From contig JALPMN010000557.1 of assembly GCA_024243835.1 (NCBI GenBank), positions 1-17,558 on the forward strand: 17,558 nt of DNA, given 5' to 3'. Shown piece by piece: positions 1-8,621 of this stretch. The notes under the pieces were generated by a model. It worked only from the letters and a program-made list of their open reading frames with translations, did not search any database and was not told where the DNA came from. This DNA is from Enteropsectra breve (lineage: Eukaryota > Microsporidia). A program made the position numbers and the translations under genes. Numbering within the stretch: the stretch's first letter is position 1; each line of letters begins with the position of its first letter.

Positions 1-155
1 ATTGATCAAACCATTATTTATTTTGTTTCAGGTTCAAAACTATAAATAAGAAAAAATATAAATAAATTCAATGAGTAAGCAACAATCATCTTCTTCTTCG
101 TCTTCCAATCCTTGTAAGGATAACACTTGTATTTCCTAGGTCAGCGTTTAAAATC

Positions 156-183
156 TAATAGAAGCCCGAGAGGGCTTCTATTA
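156..183. repeat. Perfect hairpin, 12-bp arms, 4-nt loop
   Basis: Bases 156-167 (TAATAGAAGCCC) are the exact reverse complement of 172-183, with loop GAGA. The stem is GC-rich at its tip in otherwise AT-rich DNA. It sits beyond the broken end of the reverse transcriptase relic and next to a GC-rich element end. It could be a transposon end, a structured RNA or a terminator-like stem. I cannot assign a function. Confidence 0.75.
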
Positions 184-224
184 TGCGAAACACGGTAGAA
201 AAAAAATCTAAATTGTTAAAGAAA

Positions 225-302
225 TTGCAGACTCTGCGCCGCCCCCCTGGAAGTCGTCTACCTCCCCCAGGGGGGCGGTGGCACCCACTTTGGGAACCAC
301 CG
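225..302 (-). mobile_element. GC-rich nested inverted repeats, hAT-like transposon end (remnant)
   Basis: Two hairpins are visible. Bases 237-250 pair with 267-280 (14-bp arms with one G-T pair; core GCCCCCCTGG/CCAGGGGGGC). Bases 277-301 form a second stem (GGTGG, CCCA / TGGG, CCACC). Read on the minus strand the edge begins CGGTGGTTCCCAAAGTGGG, which resembles the ends of hAT-superfamily elements (typically C-A-G-T-G-G-T-T-C-C-C-like) found in many animals. The GC content is far above that of the surroundings. Only one such end is visible, and no 8-bp target duplication or transposase was found. The edge falls inside the catalytic motif of the neighbouring reverse transcriptase. The hAT assignment is pattern recognition, not proof. 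Confidence 0.4.
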
Positions 303-1959
303 ATCCAGATAGACTTGTAAAAAATTTCCTTTTTCCTCCTCAAATATTTCGTCCATTGCCCTTTAAAAGGCAGCTGGTGCATTTGATAGCCTAAATGGCA
401 TTCTGACATATTCGTATAGTCCATTAGCAGTTTGAAACGCTGTTTTTTCAATATCATCTTTGAAGATAGGTATTTGGTGATACCTGAAGTTGCATCAAGA
501 GTTGTAAATACTTTTGCACCTGAGAGCTTATCTAATATTTCATCGATTCTGGGCAATGGGTACAAATCTTTAACGGTGAGATCATTAATTCCTCTGTAGT
601 CTATGCACACTCTCCAGCCCCATCTTTTTTTGATACTATCACAAGTGGCGAGCACCACGGGCTATTGGATTTTCTTATTATGCCATTGGCCAGTAGTTTG
701 CTAATTTCTGCTTGAGCTATGTCATCCTGAACTTTTCCTAGTTTGTATCTAGTGCGGACAATTGGTTTATCAGAATTAGTAATTATTCTAAAAGGTTTGA
801 CTTTGCACTCGCTGTTTGTCGTGATTTCATCTTGCATTATAGTGTAATAATCATTTATTATAGTATTGAATGGATCCTCGATAGTCCTTACAGATGGCTG
901 TATTTTGCCGAATACCTTTTCAAGTCCGACTCTTTCGATAAGATCTGCAAGATACTTTTTCCCTATGATTATTTTGGATGCGAGATTTTTAACTGCGACA
1001 AATTTAACTTCTATCTCGATATCGAATACTTTTACTTTCAGAAGTGGCGTTATGTTGTCTTCGAAATGCTGACCATTAAATGAGTTAATAGTTTTCGGTG
1101 CAGCAGTCAGACTTCTAAGTTTGTTGCAAAGATTGTAGTCATTGCAAGACACGTCGGCTCCTGTGTCTAAAAGAGCCGCATATTTTTCTCCATTTTTAAA
1201 CTCTATAATAGTATTGAAAATTGAATTGTCTATGATTCCAATTTCTCGGACGAAATAGTTGAAAGACGAATAATTACGATTGCTTTTATTTTTGGATGTT
1301 ATACCTTTACATTTGTCTGTTGTATGGTGGCACCACTTGTGTGTATCGCACCATTTTCTTTTCCTATTACGAAATTTGTTTTGGATTGTATTCACATCGC
1401 CAAATTGTCCAGAGTTTAAAATCATATCAAGTCCTCTGTTTTGACACATTTGAAGTGCTTCAATTATTCCATTTACTGTAATGTCTGCCGATGCTAGTCT
1501 CACTGTACTGAGCATTATCTGCAGGTCTCGCGGTAATCTCTTTGAAATGCATGCTACTTGAAAGCTTTCTGGAAGCTGGCATTGTCTTGCAATGATTGTG
1601 AATCTTTCGACAAATCCCACCCAAGTTTCTCCTGGTAGTTTTATCAAGCTGTCCATGAGTTCTTGTGCCTGTGGTATGTTTGCTCCTGGATCGAATCTTC
1701 TAATGAATGCATTTATTACTTTATACATTTCCATTTCGACTCCTCTGATGAAAGTATAAAAAATTTTTGCTTCACCATTTATAGAAGTTAAGAAGAGTAG
1801 TCGACTTAAATCATCATCTAAACTACGAGTGATTTTAATTAGTTCAAATAACCGTATCCAGTGTTTTATATCCTCTTTGGGAGTTCCTGTAAAGGTAAGT
1901 AGCCCTCCTGAAGTTGTCGCCAAATGTTGGGACGAGCCCATAGGAAGAGAATCAGACAT
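303..1959 (-). pseudogene. Ty3/gypsy retrotransposon Gag-Pol relic (Gag, protease, partial reverse transcriptase)
   Basis: An open frame from the ATG at 1959 runs 452 codons to 601. Residues 1-200 are Gag-like. A CX2HX4HX4C zinc knuckle lies at C204, H207, H212, C217. The retropepsin active site LLDTGAD lies at 263-269 (D265). The start of the reverse transcriptase (SPWCSPLVIVSKKDG) is at 433-447. The frame then shifts near 621-645, beside a seven-T run, and RT motifs continue in another frame ([30 protein letters not shown]) to about 485. A second shift follows, then a TAA at 363-365. Similarity stops at 303-314 with VYLD, inside the YxDD catalytic motif. No RNase H, integrase, LTR or primer-binding site was found. 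The copy is therefore truncated and inactive. One frameshift beside a homopolymer could be a sequencing error, but several lesions together indicate decay. Confidence 0.9.
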
Positions 1960-2993
1960 GAGGGTTATTTAATTATAAGAATAATGTAGACAAGAAATAC
2001 AACTTAGGCTATCCTCTGATTTTAATATTCAAATATTTTAAATCAATAACAAAACATGCATCTTTAGTGGTACAGATATAACTGAGAAAAAATTATTTTA
2101 TAGCTTCTTTACACATTTAAACTTTTTGGCCTTTACGATAATCATAAGTTTACTTTTCAGGACCGTTTATAATGTTGCTCCGATGCATACGGCTGCAAAA
2201 TAAAGATTCTTTTTAAAGAAGACAGTTATGATGGTAGGTGTCTTGATAAAATAAACACACAAGCAAAATATTTTAATGAAGAAACAGAGCTACTACCTTG
2301 GTCTGATATGTTCTAGTACGCAAAAAATAAAAAAGTGTTGCTCTAATATTTTCGCCGCAACGTACAAGGAATATTTTACGTATTAAAGGAGGAGTATTTT
2401 CACGCAAAGAGGTATATTGAATGATTCACACAGCTTTCATTTTTAGTTACATTACTAGCCTTTTTATGAGAAATCTGCCTGATTTAAAAAGAAACATTTA
2501 AACTTAAGTTTTTTTAAGAATGCTGACTCTTTTTTGCATGAGGCAGCACCAAAATTTCTATGTAAACTATTTTCCTATGCCTTTTAAGTCTTAAAGACAT
2601 AACCACGTATAGAGGCGAGCCCGCGGAAGTGAATAGCCATTTTTCCTCACGTAAAGTCTGAGTGATCACGATTCCAAGCCTATCAAAATGCTAAAACACT
2701 GAAAAGCTCGGTCAAAACGTGTGTAATTTGTGTTTTAAGGGGCGAGGCCGGACATGAGATTCACATAGTCTTGTTAATGTTTTAAATACCAACAACTACC
2801 GTTCAATTTTTTATGATTGAAACGAAATTTAATATGACCAAAGCTTTAATAAGAAAAGGTGGCAACACTAATGATTGTTCACAACATAAAAAGACTCAAA
2901 CAATAAAATTTGCATGTGTCAGCCACAATACGCATCCTCCTCATAAGAAAAGGACCAATGAAAGACACTCTTGCATGATTTTTAGATACAAAA
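1960..2993. other. Intergenic stretch, about 1 kb, no supported gene
   Basis: This lies between the start of the Gag relic and the 3' end of the bromodomain gene. The retroelement's 5' leader and long terminal repeat should lie here, just above 1959, but with one copy in view I cannot delimit an LTR. There are two slightly GC-richer patches near 2610-2640 and 2735-2760, and a 12-nt palindrome AAACTTAAGTTT at 2500-2511. A 66-codon plus-strand frame at 2813-3013 overlaps the end of the neighbouring gene and has no recognisable features. An unrecognised structured RNA cannot be excluded. Confidence 0.6.
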
Positions 2994-2994
2994 T

Positions 2995-3600
2995 TTATTT
3001 AAGCTCCTTTTGAGACAGCCCCAAGGAAATACTATTCTTATATTTTTTACACTCCTCATAGATTATATAGCCCAGAATATCAGCCAGCGTTCCAAGCGGA
3101 GCAGAGTCAATTTTTTCAAAGCCCATTCTCAAGAGATACTTCGATGCAAATATTTTGAGCTTGTTTCTGACATTAGCAACATCCAGCCCGAGTATTTCGC
3201 TGTTCTTAAGATCCTGCGGCATTATTTTCATGCTTTTGTAGAGAAGCCCGTCAGCAATTTTCTTCATCGAGCGTCCACAGTCCAGGTAGTAGTCCGCAGT
3301 GTTGTATATTGAGCAGTTCTCTCAAATAAGATCCAAGTCAGCCTTAAACTCCTCCATGCTTCTATAGGCCGCAATTTTTTTCTCCATTGTCCCGAGATCC
3401 ATCGGCTTTTTAATGATGTTGTGGTAGTCGGGCGCGATCTTCTTGCTCACCTTTGCGAGGAAAATCTGCGCCTTTGGCTCTCGCTTGAGTGTTTCCAGTA
3501 TTCTCCTCAGCTCGATTTGCATGGCAAACTGTCTGTAAATGAATTCTTTTTTTTGTGGCGTGTCTGCGATGAACTGGATGGAAAAATTTGAGCTTTTCAT
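2995..3600 (-). CDS. Bromodomain + histone-fold protein (Spt7-like), interrupted by an in-frame TGA
   Basis: The reading frame spans 201 codons from ATG 3600 to TAA 2995-2997, with one TGA at codon 93 (3322-3324). Residues about 25-110 form a bromodomain, an acetyl-lysine reader: ZA loop around PDYHNIIKKPMDLGTM (58-72) and, after the TGA, ENCSIYN with the acetyl-lysine-contacting Asn at 100. Bromodomains normally read IWxNCxxYN here, so the TGA sits exactly where Trp is expected. Residues about 125-185 (SEILGLDVANVR to ADILGYIIYEE) look like a bromo-associated histone fold. That order matches Spt7, the SAGA scaffold subunit; a Gcn5- or TAF-related protein is the alternative. At about 200 residues it is very small. 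A CCC block lies 4 nt before the ATG, and AATAAA overlaps the stop. Frame and motifs continue cleanly across the TGA, so this is a single-nonsense pseudogene, an error or a recoded gene, not two genes. Confidence 0.8.
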
Positions 3601-3604
3601 TTCT

Positions 3605-3607
3605 GGG
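3605..3607 (-). promoter_or_regulatory. CCC start-proximal signal of the bromodomain gene
   Basis: On the minus strand CCC is followed by AGAA and then the ATG at 3600. Short CCC- or GGG-like motifs a few bases before the start codon are an established feature of microsporidian genes. Confidence 0.5.
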
Positions 3608-4153
3608 TTAAAAGAAAACAGTTCTTATGGATTTAGGAAGCACAGCGTAATAAAAGACGCCTTGGAGTCTATAATCGGGAATAACTATGAAGAATAAAAA
3701 AGAGGAAAAAAGCACTCATTAAATAATTTTAATTTTAATGGATTTAGGAATACTATTAAATGAAACAAAGATCTTGCTAGCACAGCAATGTTCTACATGC
3801 CAAAGTAATTTACGTACTTAAGAATGAGATGTTATGGTAAATAAAAAGAAATCTTTATAACATAAACTTAGATACAGCTTCTCTTATTTCATGCATATAA
3901 TCAAAGCAAGCTAAGAGATGATAGCAAGGATTTAAATTTCATATCTTTTTGTTCAAATTAGGCTATAATTAATTTTTAAGGTAAAGTATATTTATTTTTA
4001 TCCAATTATTTCCCCCAATAATCATATCATTAAGCTTATACTCAATTTATTTAAATTTTTAACTTAATCAGCATAATGCCCTTAATAAAGAACAAAGTAT
4101 AATATCTTTACATTTTTAATTTGCTATAAAAATTTTTAAAATTAGGTACTTCC
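3608..4153. other. AT-rich divergent intergenic region
   Basis: About 545 bp separate the divergent starts of the bromodomain gene and the 444-residue gene, so both promoters should lie here. The sequence TGGATTTAGGAA occurs twice (about 3628 and 3739). No coding frame, tRNA or strong hairpin was seen. Confidence 0.5.
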
Positions 4154-4156
4154 GGG
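4154..4156 (+). promoter_or_regulatory. GGG start-proximal signal
   Basis: TTCCGGG directly abuts the ATG at 4157. This matches the GGG variant of the microsporidian start-proximal motif and supports this ATG as the start. Confidence 0.5.
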
Positions 4157-5491
4157 ATGAGCGAAGAAAGAAAGAGAAGTAAAATAGAAAAAGAGAGCTC
4201 TGATTCAGAGAAGGAGCGTGGGCGGCAGCATGAGGAACAGAGGAATGGGGATGCGAGCACTGCCTCGGACATCAGCAGCAACACAACTGAGAGCAATGGG
4301 ACGCAGGCCAAGAAGTCTTCGTATTTCAAGGACTACAATGATGCAGAGTACTACAAAAATTTTAAGATCGACTATGACTTTTTCAACACAATATTGGGGA
4401 CAACGAAAAGCGGTTCCAAGAGCAGTGACAGCAGCTCTGATTATGAGCAGGCGCAGAGCAGCTATGCCGAGAGCATCATCAACCACAAGGTGGCGCAGCA
4501 GGAGGCGATACGCAAGTCTCAGCGCAAGCACCACAGCGACGAGGTGAATGACTTTGCCATGGACTCCTTTGACAGCCATGCAGACAGAGAGAGTATTCAG
4601 AAGGATATGAAGAATATTCGGGACATTAAGGAAACTAAGGGCACAGATGAGACATATAAAAGGGACTTTGAGACAAGAAATAGATTTGACCAGTATTCTT
4701 TATTTGGTGAGCTGAATGTGAAAAATGAAAAAATGTACAACGAGAAAATTAACAGTGAGAAAAACAACAATGACGGGATGCAAAAGAGATCGTTTAACAA
4801 CACAGGCGACTTATTTCAAAATCCAAGGGGCATCAATGGACTGGGCAGAATGGACAAAGATGCGAAATTTAGCAATGGAGATAAACCGGAAAATATGAAA
4901 GAAGAATATTCAAGCGAGGAAAACTGCTACAGAATGCCACTCGAGGATGTGGATGCAGGTTTCAGGGCAATGAAAGACAAATATGCAGAACAGGGCATTG
5001 AGGTGGGAAGGGGGCCCTTTATACCGAAGAGCAATGCACGGAACATCGAGGCATTCAAAGATGCGTTTTCACATTTCGAGCGGGTCTTTTATGAGTCATC
5101 ACAGTATCTGAGATCAATTTTAATATACCTGAAAGAGTTTGGGATTTGTGAGGCTGATATTTCTGAGCATGTGGAGCGGATGAATGCGCTTTACCGCGAT
5201 ACACAGCGCTACATAGATGCCAAGGAGATGCACATAAGCAACGAAATGGGAACACACGACATTCCACAGCTTGAGTATCGGCCGGTGCCGGTGAGGGAGC
5301 ATTTCGGGCGGGCAGGGCCCCATTCGCCCGACGAGAGCTACATGCGGCAGTGTGAAGAGGAGTATTTCAGGAACTTCAGCAAAAGAAAAGAGCATTCATT
5401 TTATCCAGAGCAGGAGGAAGAGGACGATAGAAGCAATTTGGAGAAAATGAAGGACGAGCTAAACAAGCGAAAGAATGACAAAAAGAGGTAA
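4157..5491 (+). CDS. Hypothetical 444-residue, highly charged, mostly disordered protein
   Basis: I do not recognise this protein. The first 70 or so residues are rich in Glu, Lys, Arg and Ser (MSEERKRSKIEKESSDSE), suggesting a disordered, possibly nuclear or phosphorylated tail. Ser-rich tracts (SGSKSSDSSSDYE near 90) and long Lys/Asn/Asp-rich stretches follow to about 250. Residues about 255-360 are the most fold-like: an aromatic- and helix-rich block with GRGPFIPKSNARNIEAF, then FERVFYESSQYLRSILIYLKEFG. The C-terminus is again acidic then basic (EQEEEDDR, KRKNDKKR). No signal peptide or membrane segment is seen. Codon use is normal and the frame is intact. A GGG block abuts the ATG. Antisense and +1 frames within it are open only because of its composition. 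A splicing, transcription or ribosome-biogenesis role would fit such composition, but nothing proves it. Confidence 0.8.
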   Translation: MSEERKRSKIEKESSDSEKERGRQHEEQRNGDASTASDISSNTTESNGTQAKKSSYFKDYNDAEYYKNFKIDYDFFNTILGTTKSGSKSSDSSSDYEQAQSSYAESIINHKVAQQEAIRKSQRKHHSDEVNDFAMDSFDSHADRESIQKDMKNIRDIKETKGTDETYKRDFETRNRFDQYSLFGELNVKNEKMYNEKINSEKNNNDGMQKRSFNNTGDLFQNPRGINGLGRMDKDAKFSNGDKPENMKEEYSSEENCYRMPLEDVDAGFRAMKDKYAEQGIEVGRGPFIPKSNARNIEAFKDAFSHFERVFYESSQYLRSILIYLKEFGICEADISEHVERMNALYRDTQRYIDAKEMHISNEMGTHDIPQLEYRPVPVREHFGRAGPHSPDESYMRQCEEEYFRNFSKRKEHSFYPEQEEEDDRSNLEKMKDELNKRKNDKKR

Positions 5492-5676
5492 AGTAGTATT
5501 TTAAAGCCTGTTTATTTATAGAGTCGTATTTATATAAAGCCGTTATTAAATATTAGATAAAGACAAACGGTTTTAACTATTGTTACATATTTAATGGTTT
5601 GTAAGCGTAGGAAGGCATAGTAAATGTAAGGTTTTAAGAATACCTAAAATATAATAATTGTATTTCATTAAAATTA

Positions 5677-5748
5677 TCTCTGATGGTGTAACGGTCAGCA
5701 TATTAGTCTGTCACGCTGAAGATCCGAGTTCGATTCTCGGTCAGAGAG
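5677..5748 (+). tRNA. tRNA-Asp (anticodon GTC)
   Basis: The acceptor stem TCTCTGA (5677-5683) pairs with TCAGAGA (5741-5747), with discriminator G 5748. The anticodon loop CTGTCAC has GTC at 5710-5712. The T-arm carries GTTCGATTC. The length of 72 nt and overall layout match eukaryotic tRNA-Asp. The internal A box is TGGTGTAACGG (5684-5694) and the B box lies around 5728-5736. There is no intron and CCA is not encoded. Confidence 0.95.
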
Positions 5749-5751
5749 AAC

Positions 5752-5757
5752 TTTTTT
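5752..5757 (+). terminator. RNA polymerase III terminator of tRNA-Asp
   Basis: A run of six T starts 3 nt after the tRNA discriminator base, the standard Pol III stop signal. Confidence 0.8.
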
Positions 5758-5836
5758 AATTTTTCTTGCAATGGACAGTCATTTCAAGTAAATGAATTGA
5801 AAAACAGAACTCCAGTACTCCTATTGCATTGAAATT

Positions 5837-5945
5837 AGACTCAGAATCTTAAAATAATTTGATTACTTCAAGTGTCAGACTCAGAATCTTAAAATAATTT
5901 AATTAATGCAGGTGTTAGACTCAGAATATCTAAAATAATTGTATG
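5837..5945. repeat. 40-bp direct tandem repeat, about 2.7 copies
   Basis: AGACTCAGAATCTTAAAATAATTT-type units begin at 5837, 5877 and 5917, exactly 40 bp apart. The third is shorter and diverged (AGAATATCTAAAATAATT). They lie between the tRNA and the 3' end of the polymerase epsilon B-subunit gene. No coding frame crosses them. Confidence 0.85.
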
Positions 5946-6034
5946 ATTCTGATTTTATAAGAATACTAATGTAAAGTATAAAGAATAACAACGCATTTAA
6001 AGTATGAACAAGCATTTTATATTTCATAACAAAC

Positions 6035-6040
6035 TTTATT
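6035..6040 (-). promoter_or_regulatory. Poly(A) signal AATAAA directly after the stop codon
   Basis: On the minus strand the TGA stop of the polymerase epsilon B-subunit (6041-6043) is followed at once by AATAAA. Signals touching or overlapping the stop occur also at 2994-2999, 7537-7542 and 9313-9318 in this window. Confidence 0.6.
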
Positions 6041-7231
6041 TCAGGAATTTGCACCGTTGGCTTCTATCTTTATCTTCACATTGCTTCCCTCTATCTCCAC
6101 AAGGCCAGGCTCCTGTTTGTTTCCCAGTGACACAAACCAGATCCCGTCTACTTCCATTATCACATTAATATAGTCCTGTAGAACAACAACAATATCAGCA
6201 TGCATTTCCATTCTTATTTCGCCGAATGGATCAAACTCGTCCTGAGACAGATACGACCGCACAAAGCACTCCAGTGGATTCTCGCCGAGAAAAATACCAC
6301 TTTTCCTGTAGTCAAAGATATTTGCATCGATTATGGCGATGTTTTTACCACCAACTTCTAAGGTAAAAGGATTACTCGTCATAGTTTCCTGCGTATTTTC
6401 TTGGCTGCCTCTTTTCTGCATTTTGTGTGGCAAGAGCTGCCTGTGGCATCTGCAGGGCATTAGAACGACTTTTCCTTCTAGCCTTTCCTGTGCGATCTTC
6501 TGTTCTATGCTCGTATTTTCCAACAAAATATTATTTTCATTTTGATCACTGGGACACACTGATATGATCAGCAAGTCTAATTTATTTTCTTCCAAATAAT
6601 GGCTAATTTTGCTATTTTTCAGTATCACCCTATTTTTAAAGAGACATCCAGCAATGCCGATCTTAAAGCCACCATCATCTTTATCGCTATTATTATTTTT
6701 TCTGTGGTGATGTTTATCCATTAACAGTATTTGCTCGACCATGAAAAACCCGTTCCTTTTGCATCCCCTAAATCCCACAAACATATTTTCAAATAAAAAT
6801 GCATCTTCTTTGCACCCAGAAATATCGATTTCAATCTCACCAAGAGGATCTTCCAAAATAAATCTGTTTAGCTTGTTCCTGTACAAAATACCAAAAATAT
6901 TCTCTTGAGCATCCTCTTCCAGACTCACTATCGCTGCTATCGGGTATTTCAGATCCTCTTTGTACTTCTCGTATCTGGCAATGTAGTCCTGAGGGGTGTA
7001 TCTTTTCTCTTTTACTGTGTATCGTGGCTTTGCTACATCCCTTCCCTTTTCCTTGATCTGCTTTATTTCCTCGATTGAAATGATATGGTTGCTGCAGTTC
7101 TCTTTGTATAGCTCTAAAAGCGCATTTGCGTCCTCCTCTCTGGCACATATAGATTCTATATACTCCAGTGTGTCTTTGCTCATTCTTATTTTGTTTTTGG
7201 CCGTAAAGATGCTGTAGATATAGTTTTTCAT
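6041..7231 (-). CDS. DPB2: DNA polymerase epsilon subunit B (Dpb2-like)
   Basis: This is the non-catalytic B-subunit of the leading-strand replicative polymerase, which links the polymerase to the replisome. The predicted 396 residues hold an N-terminal helical part, an OB fold at about 95-170 (FGILYRNKLNRFILEDPLGE, FLFENMFVGFRG) and an inactivated phosphoesterase fold from about 190. Diagnostic stretches are SNPFTLEVGGKNIAIIDANI (about 286-305), NPLECFVRSYLSQ (about 318-330) and HADIVVVLQD, as in Dpb2. A His/Asn/Asp-rich insert (about 173-187) lies between the folds. Yeast Dpb2 is 689 and human 527 residues, so this is strongly reduced. I start at the ATG at 7231, which has CCC 3 nt upstream; an in-frame GTG at 7240 is unlikely. 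It ends in TGA, evidence that TGA is a stop here. The polymerase alpha B-subunit gene lies upstream on the same strand. Confidence 0.85.
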   Translation of the reverse strand: MKNYIYSIFTAKNKIRMSKDTLEYIESICAREEDANALLELYKENCSNHIISIEEIKQIKEKGRDVAKPRYTVKEKRYTPQDYIARYEKYKEDLKYPIAAIVSLEEDAQENIFGILYRNKLNRFILEDPLGEIEIDISGCKEDAFLFENMFVGFRGCKRNGFFMVEQILLMDKHHHRKNNNSDKDDGGFKIGIAGCLFKNRVILKNSKISHYLEENKLDLLIISVCPSDQNENNILLENTSIEQKIAQERLEGKVVLMPCRCHRQLLPHKMQKRGSQENTQETMTSNPFTLEVGGKNIAIIDANIFDYRKSGIFLGENPLECFVRSYLSQDEFDPFGEIRMEMHADIVVVLQDYINVIMEVDGIWFVSLGNKQEPGLVEIEGSNVKIKIEANGANS

Positions 7232-7234
7232 TGA

Positions 7235-7237
7235 GGG
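7235..7237 (-). promoter_or_regulatory. CCC start-proximal signal of the Dpb2-like gene
   Basis: On the minus strand CCC, then TCA, then ATG (7231). This decides the start in favour of the ATG over the in-frame GTG three codons earlier, which it overlaps. Confidence 0.5.
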
Positions 7238-7540
7238 CACTAAAAAATATTATTGGTATACACAAGGGCAATAAAGAATCATCCTCAAAATATATGGCAT
7301 AATTATCTTTCTTTCACTACATATGAAAGTATTTTTAATTATTATTAAAACTTAATTTACAAACATAAGAGTTACGCAGCAGATGTTTTAAGCGCATTTC
7401 AAGGTTGAAAAAGCTATTTTAAATTACAATTGTGCTTATCACTATACAAGTAGGCTTTTTTATGGCTTTAAACACTTTAAATGCTTACATTTGTAAAAAT
7501 ATTCTATTTTAATACTCCATTTTTGATTGGATTAGGTTTA

Positions 7541-8617
7541 TTATAAAACATTTTCATTTCTTTCTACTTTATACAGTGCGCTCCCTTCATCCCACTCTAT
7601 TTGCACAGCCGAATCTTCGTTGCTCAATTTAACTATGGAGCAAGGCCCAAAATCATACGAAAAACCTGAAGATTTTCCGGATGTAATGAAAATATCAGGG
7701 GTAAATTCATAACTAAGCGAGCCATCGTGCGATACACAGTGGGTGCTGTTAGTTTCATACACCGGGAAGTAGCTTTTCTGGAAGATAAAGGCCTTACTGG
7801 CCTCATGCCGTATATCCTCGATTCCGTTGGCTAAAGAACTCTTTTCTATTGCTGTTAAGACATCGATATTTTCAAAGTCAACACAGTGCCCATTTAGAAT
7901 TGTGCTTCCCGGGTTGTTCAGAACAAAAATACGCTCTTCAACCGCCCGCTCAGTTGGCTGTGGGAAAATACAGGGCTGATTTCTGTCCTCTGTTGAAGGA
8001 ACCACTAAAAATACAGTGGAAATATTTTTCTTTGTATAGTTTTTTAAAATATCAACTGTACTTTTACAGCTGAGCCCCATAACGGCAACGAAGCATACGT
8101 TATTAATACTATCTTCTAATACTCTGCTATCCTTTAAATTAATAAGCTTTTCTTCGCTCAGAACTAGCATTGAAAATCTTGCCTTATTTGTCTTTCTTTT
8201 GTCCAAATATGGGGATGTTTCTATTTTATCCGTATAGAGCTCTGTTCCACCGATGTTTCTTCCTGTGACAGCAGCAATCTGACCGTTGAAAAGAAAATAC
8301 CTTTTGAGGCCGCTTATGTCGAGCTTCATTGGGATGTTTGAGCCATCCGATACGTTCGATAGCCAGACACTTTCATTTATCAGCACTATCCCATAGGTGG
8401 TGAAAGGCTCGTAGCTCTCGTGGTTCACTGGGCAGAAGCTCTCCTTCTCCTCTTTCTCCAGAAAGGCCTCTCTGAGCGTATCGAGGCGCTGCTTTGCGTA
8501 TTTGTGCCTGTCTGCCTGCGAGAGATAGAGATATTTTGGACAATTGTTCTCATTTATGATGACTGTGTTTTTTCTATTTTTCTTCAGTTTTTTCATGAGA
8601 GAAAACTCCAGATCCAT
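7541..8617 (-). CDS. POL12: DNA polymerase alpha subunit B (Pol12/POLA2-like)
   Basis: This is the regulatory B-subunit of the polymerase alpha-primase complex, which makes RNA-DNA primers at origins and lagging strands. The predicted 358 residues contain the OB-fold signature YFLFNGQIAAVTGRNIGG (107-124), then the phosphoesterase-like fold: FVAVMGLSC (176-184), VVPSTEDRNQPCIFPQP (205-221, equivalent to VPS-RD-----FPQPP in POLA2), the conserved NNPGSTILNG block (234-243), FQKSYFPVYE (279-288) and TPDIFITSG (306-314). Metal-binding residues of true phosphoesterases are not evident, as expected. Human POLA2 has 598 residues; the N-terminal tethering domain is essentially absent here, though about 60 basic, helical residues precede the fold. 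A CCC block lies 4 nt before the ATG, and AATAAA overlaps the TAA. Confidence 0.85.
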   Translation of the reverse strand: MDLEFSLMKKLKKNRKNTVIINENNCPKYLYLSQADRHKYAKQRLDTLREAFLEKEEKESFCPVNHESYEPFTTYGIVLINESVWLSNVSDGSNIPMKLDISGLKRYFLFNGQIAAVTGRNIGGTELYTDKIETSPYLDKRKTNKARFSMLVLSEEKLINLKDSRVLEDSINNVCFVAVMGLSCKSTVDILKNYTKKNISTVFLVVPSTEDRNQPCIFPQPTERAVEERIFVLNNPGSTILNGHCVDFENIDVLTAIEKSSLANGIEDIRHEASKAFIFQKSYFPVYETNSTHCVSHDGSLSYEFTPDIFITSGKSSGFSYDFGPCSIVKLSNEDSAVQIEWDEGSALYKVERNENVL

Positions 8618-8621
8618 ATCA

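Noticed and set aside
71..139. Short plus-strand frame starting MSKQQSSSSSSSNPCKDN, 22 codons
   Set aside because: The Ser run comes from a TC-rich microsatellite. The frame is very short, ends at TAG and matches no family I can support.
2813..3013. 66-codon plus-strand frame
   Set aside because: No motif or start signal, and it overlaps the end of the bromodomain gene.
2995..3267. Separate 90-residue gene starting at Met 3267
   Set aside because: It is in the same frame as the bromodomain N-terminal half with 18 open codons before it that encode the rest of the bromodomain, so it is the C-terminal part of one gene.
3322..3324. Selenocysteine at the bromodomain TGA
   Set aside because: The family has Trp here, no SECIS-like stem was noticed downstream and fungi-related lineages generally lack selenoproteins.
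4205..4579. Antisense and +1 frames inside the 444-residue gene
   Set aside because: Open only because of composition. The sense frame has the start signal and a full-length frame.
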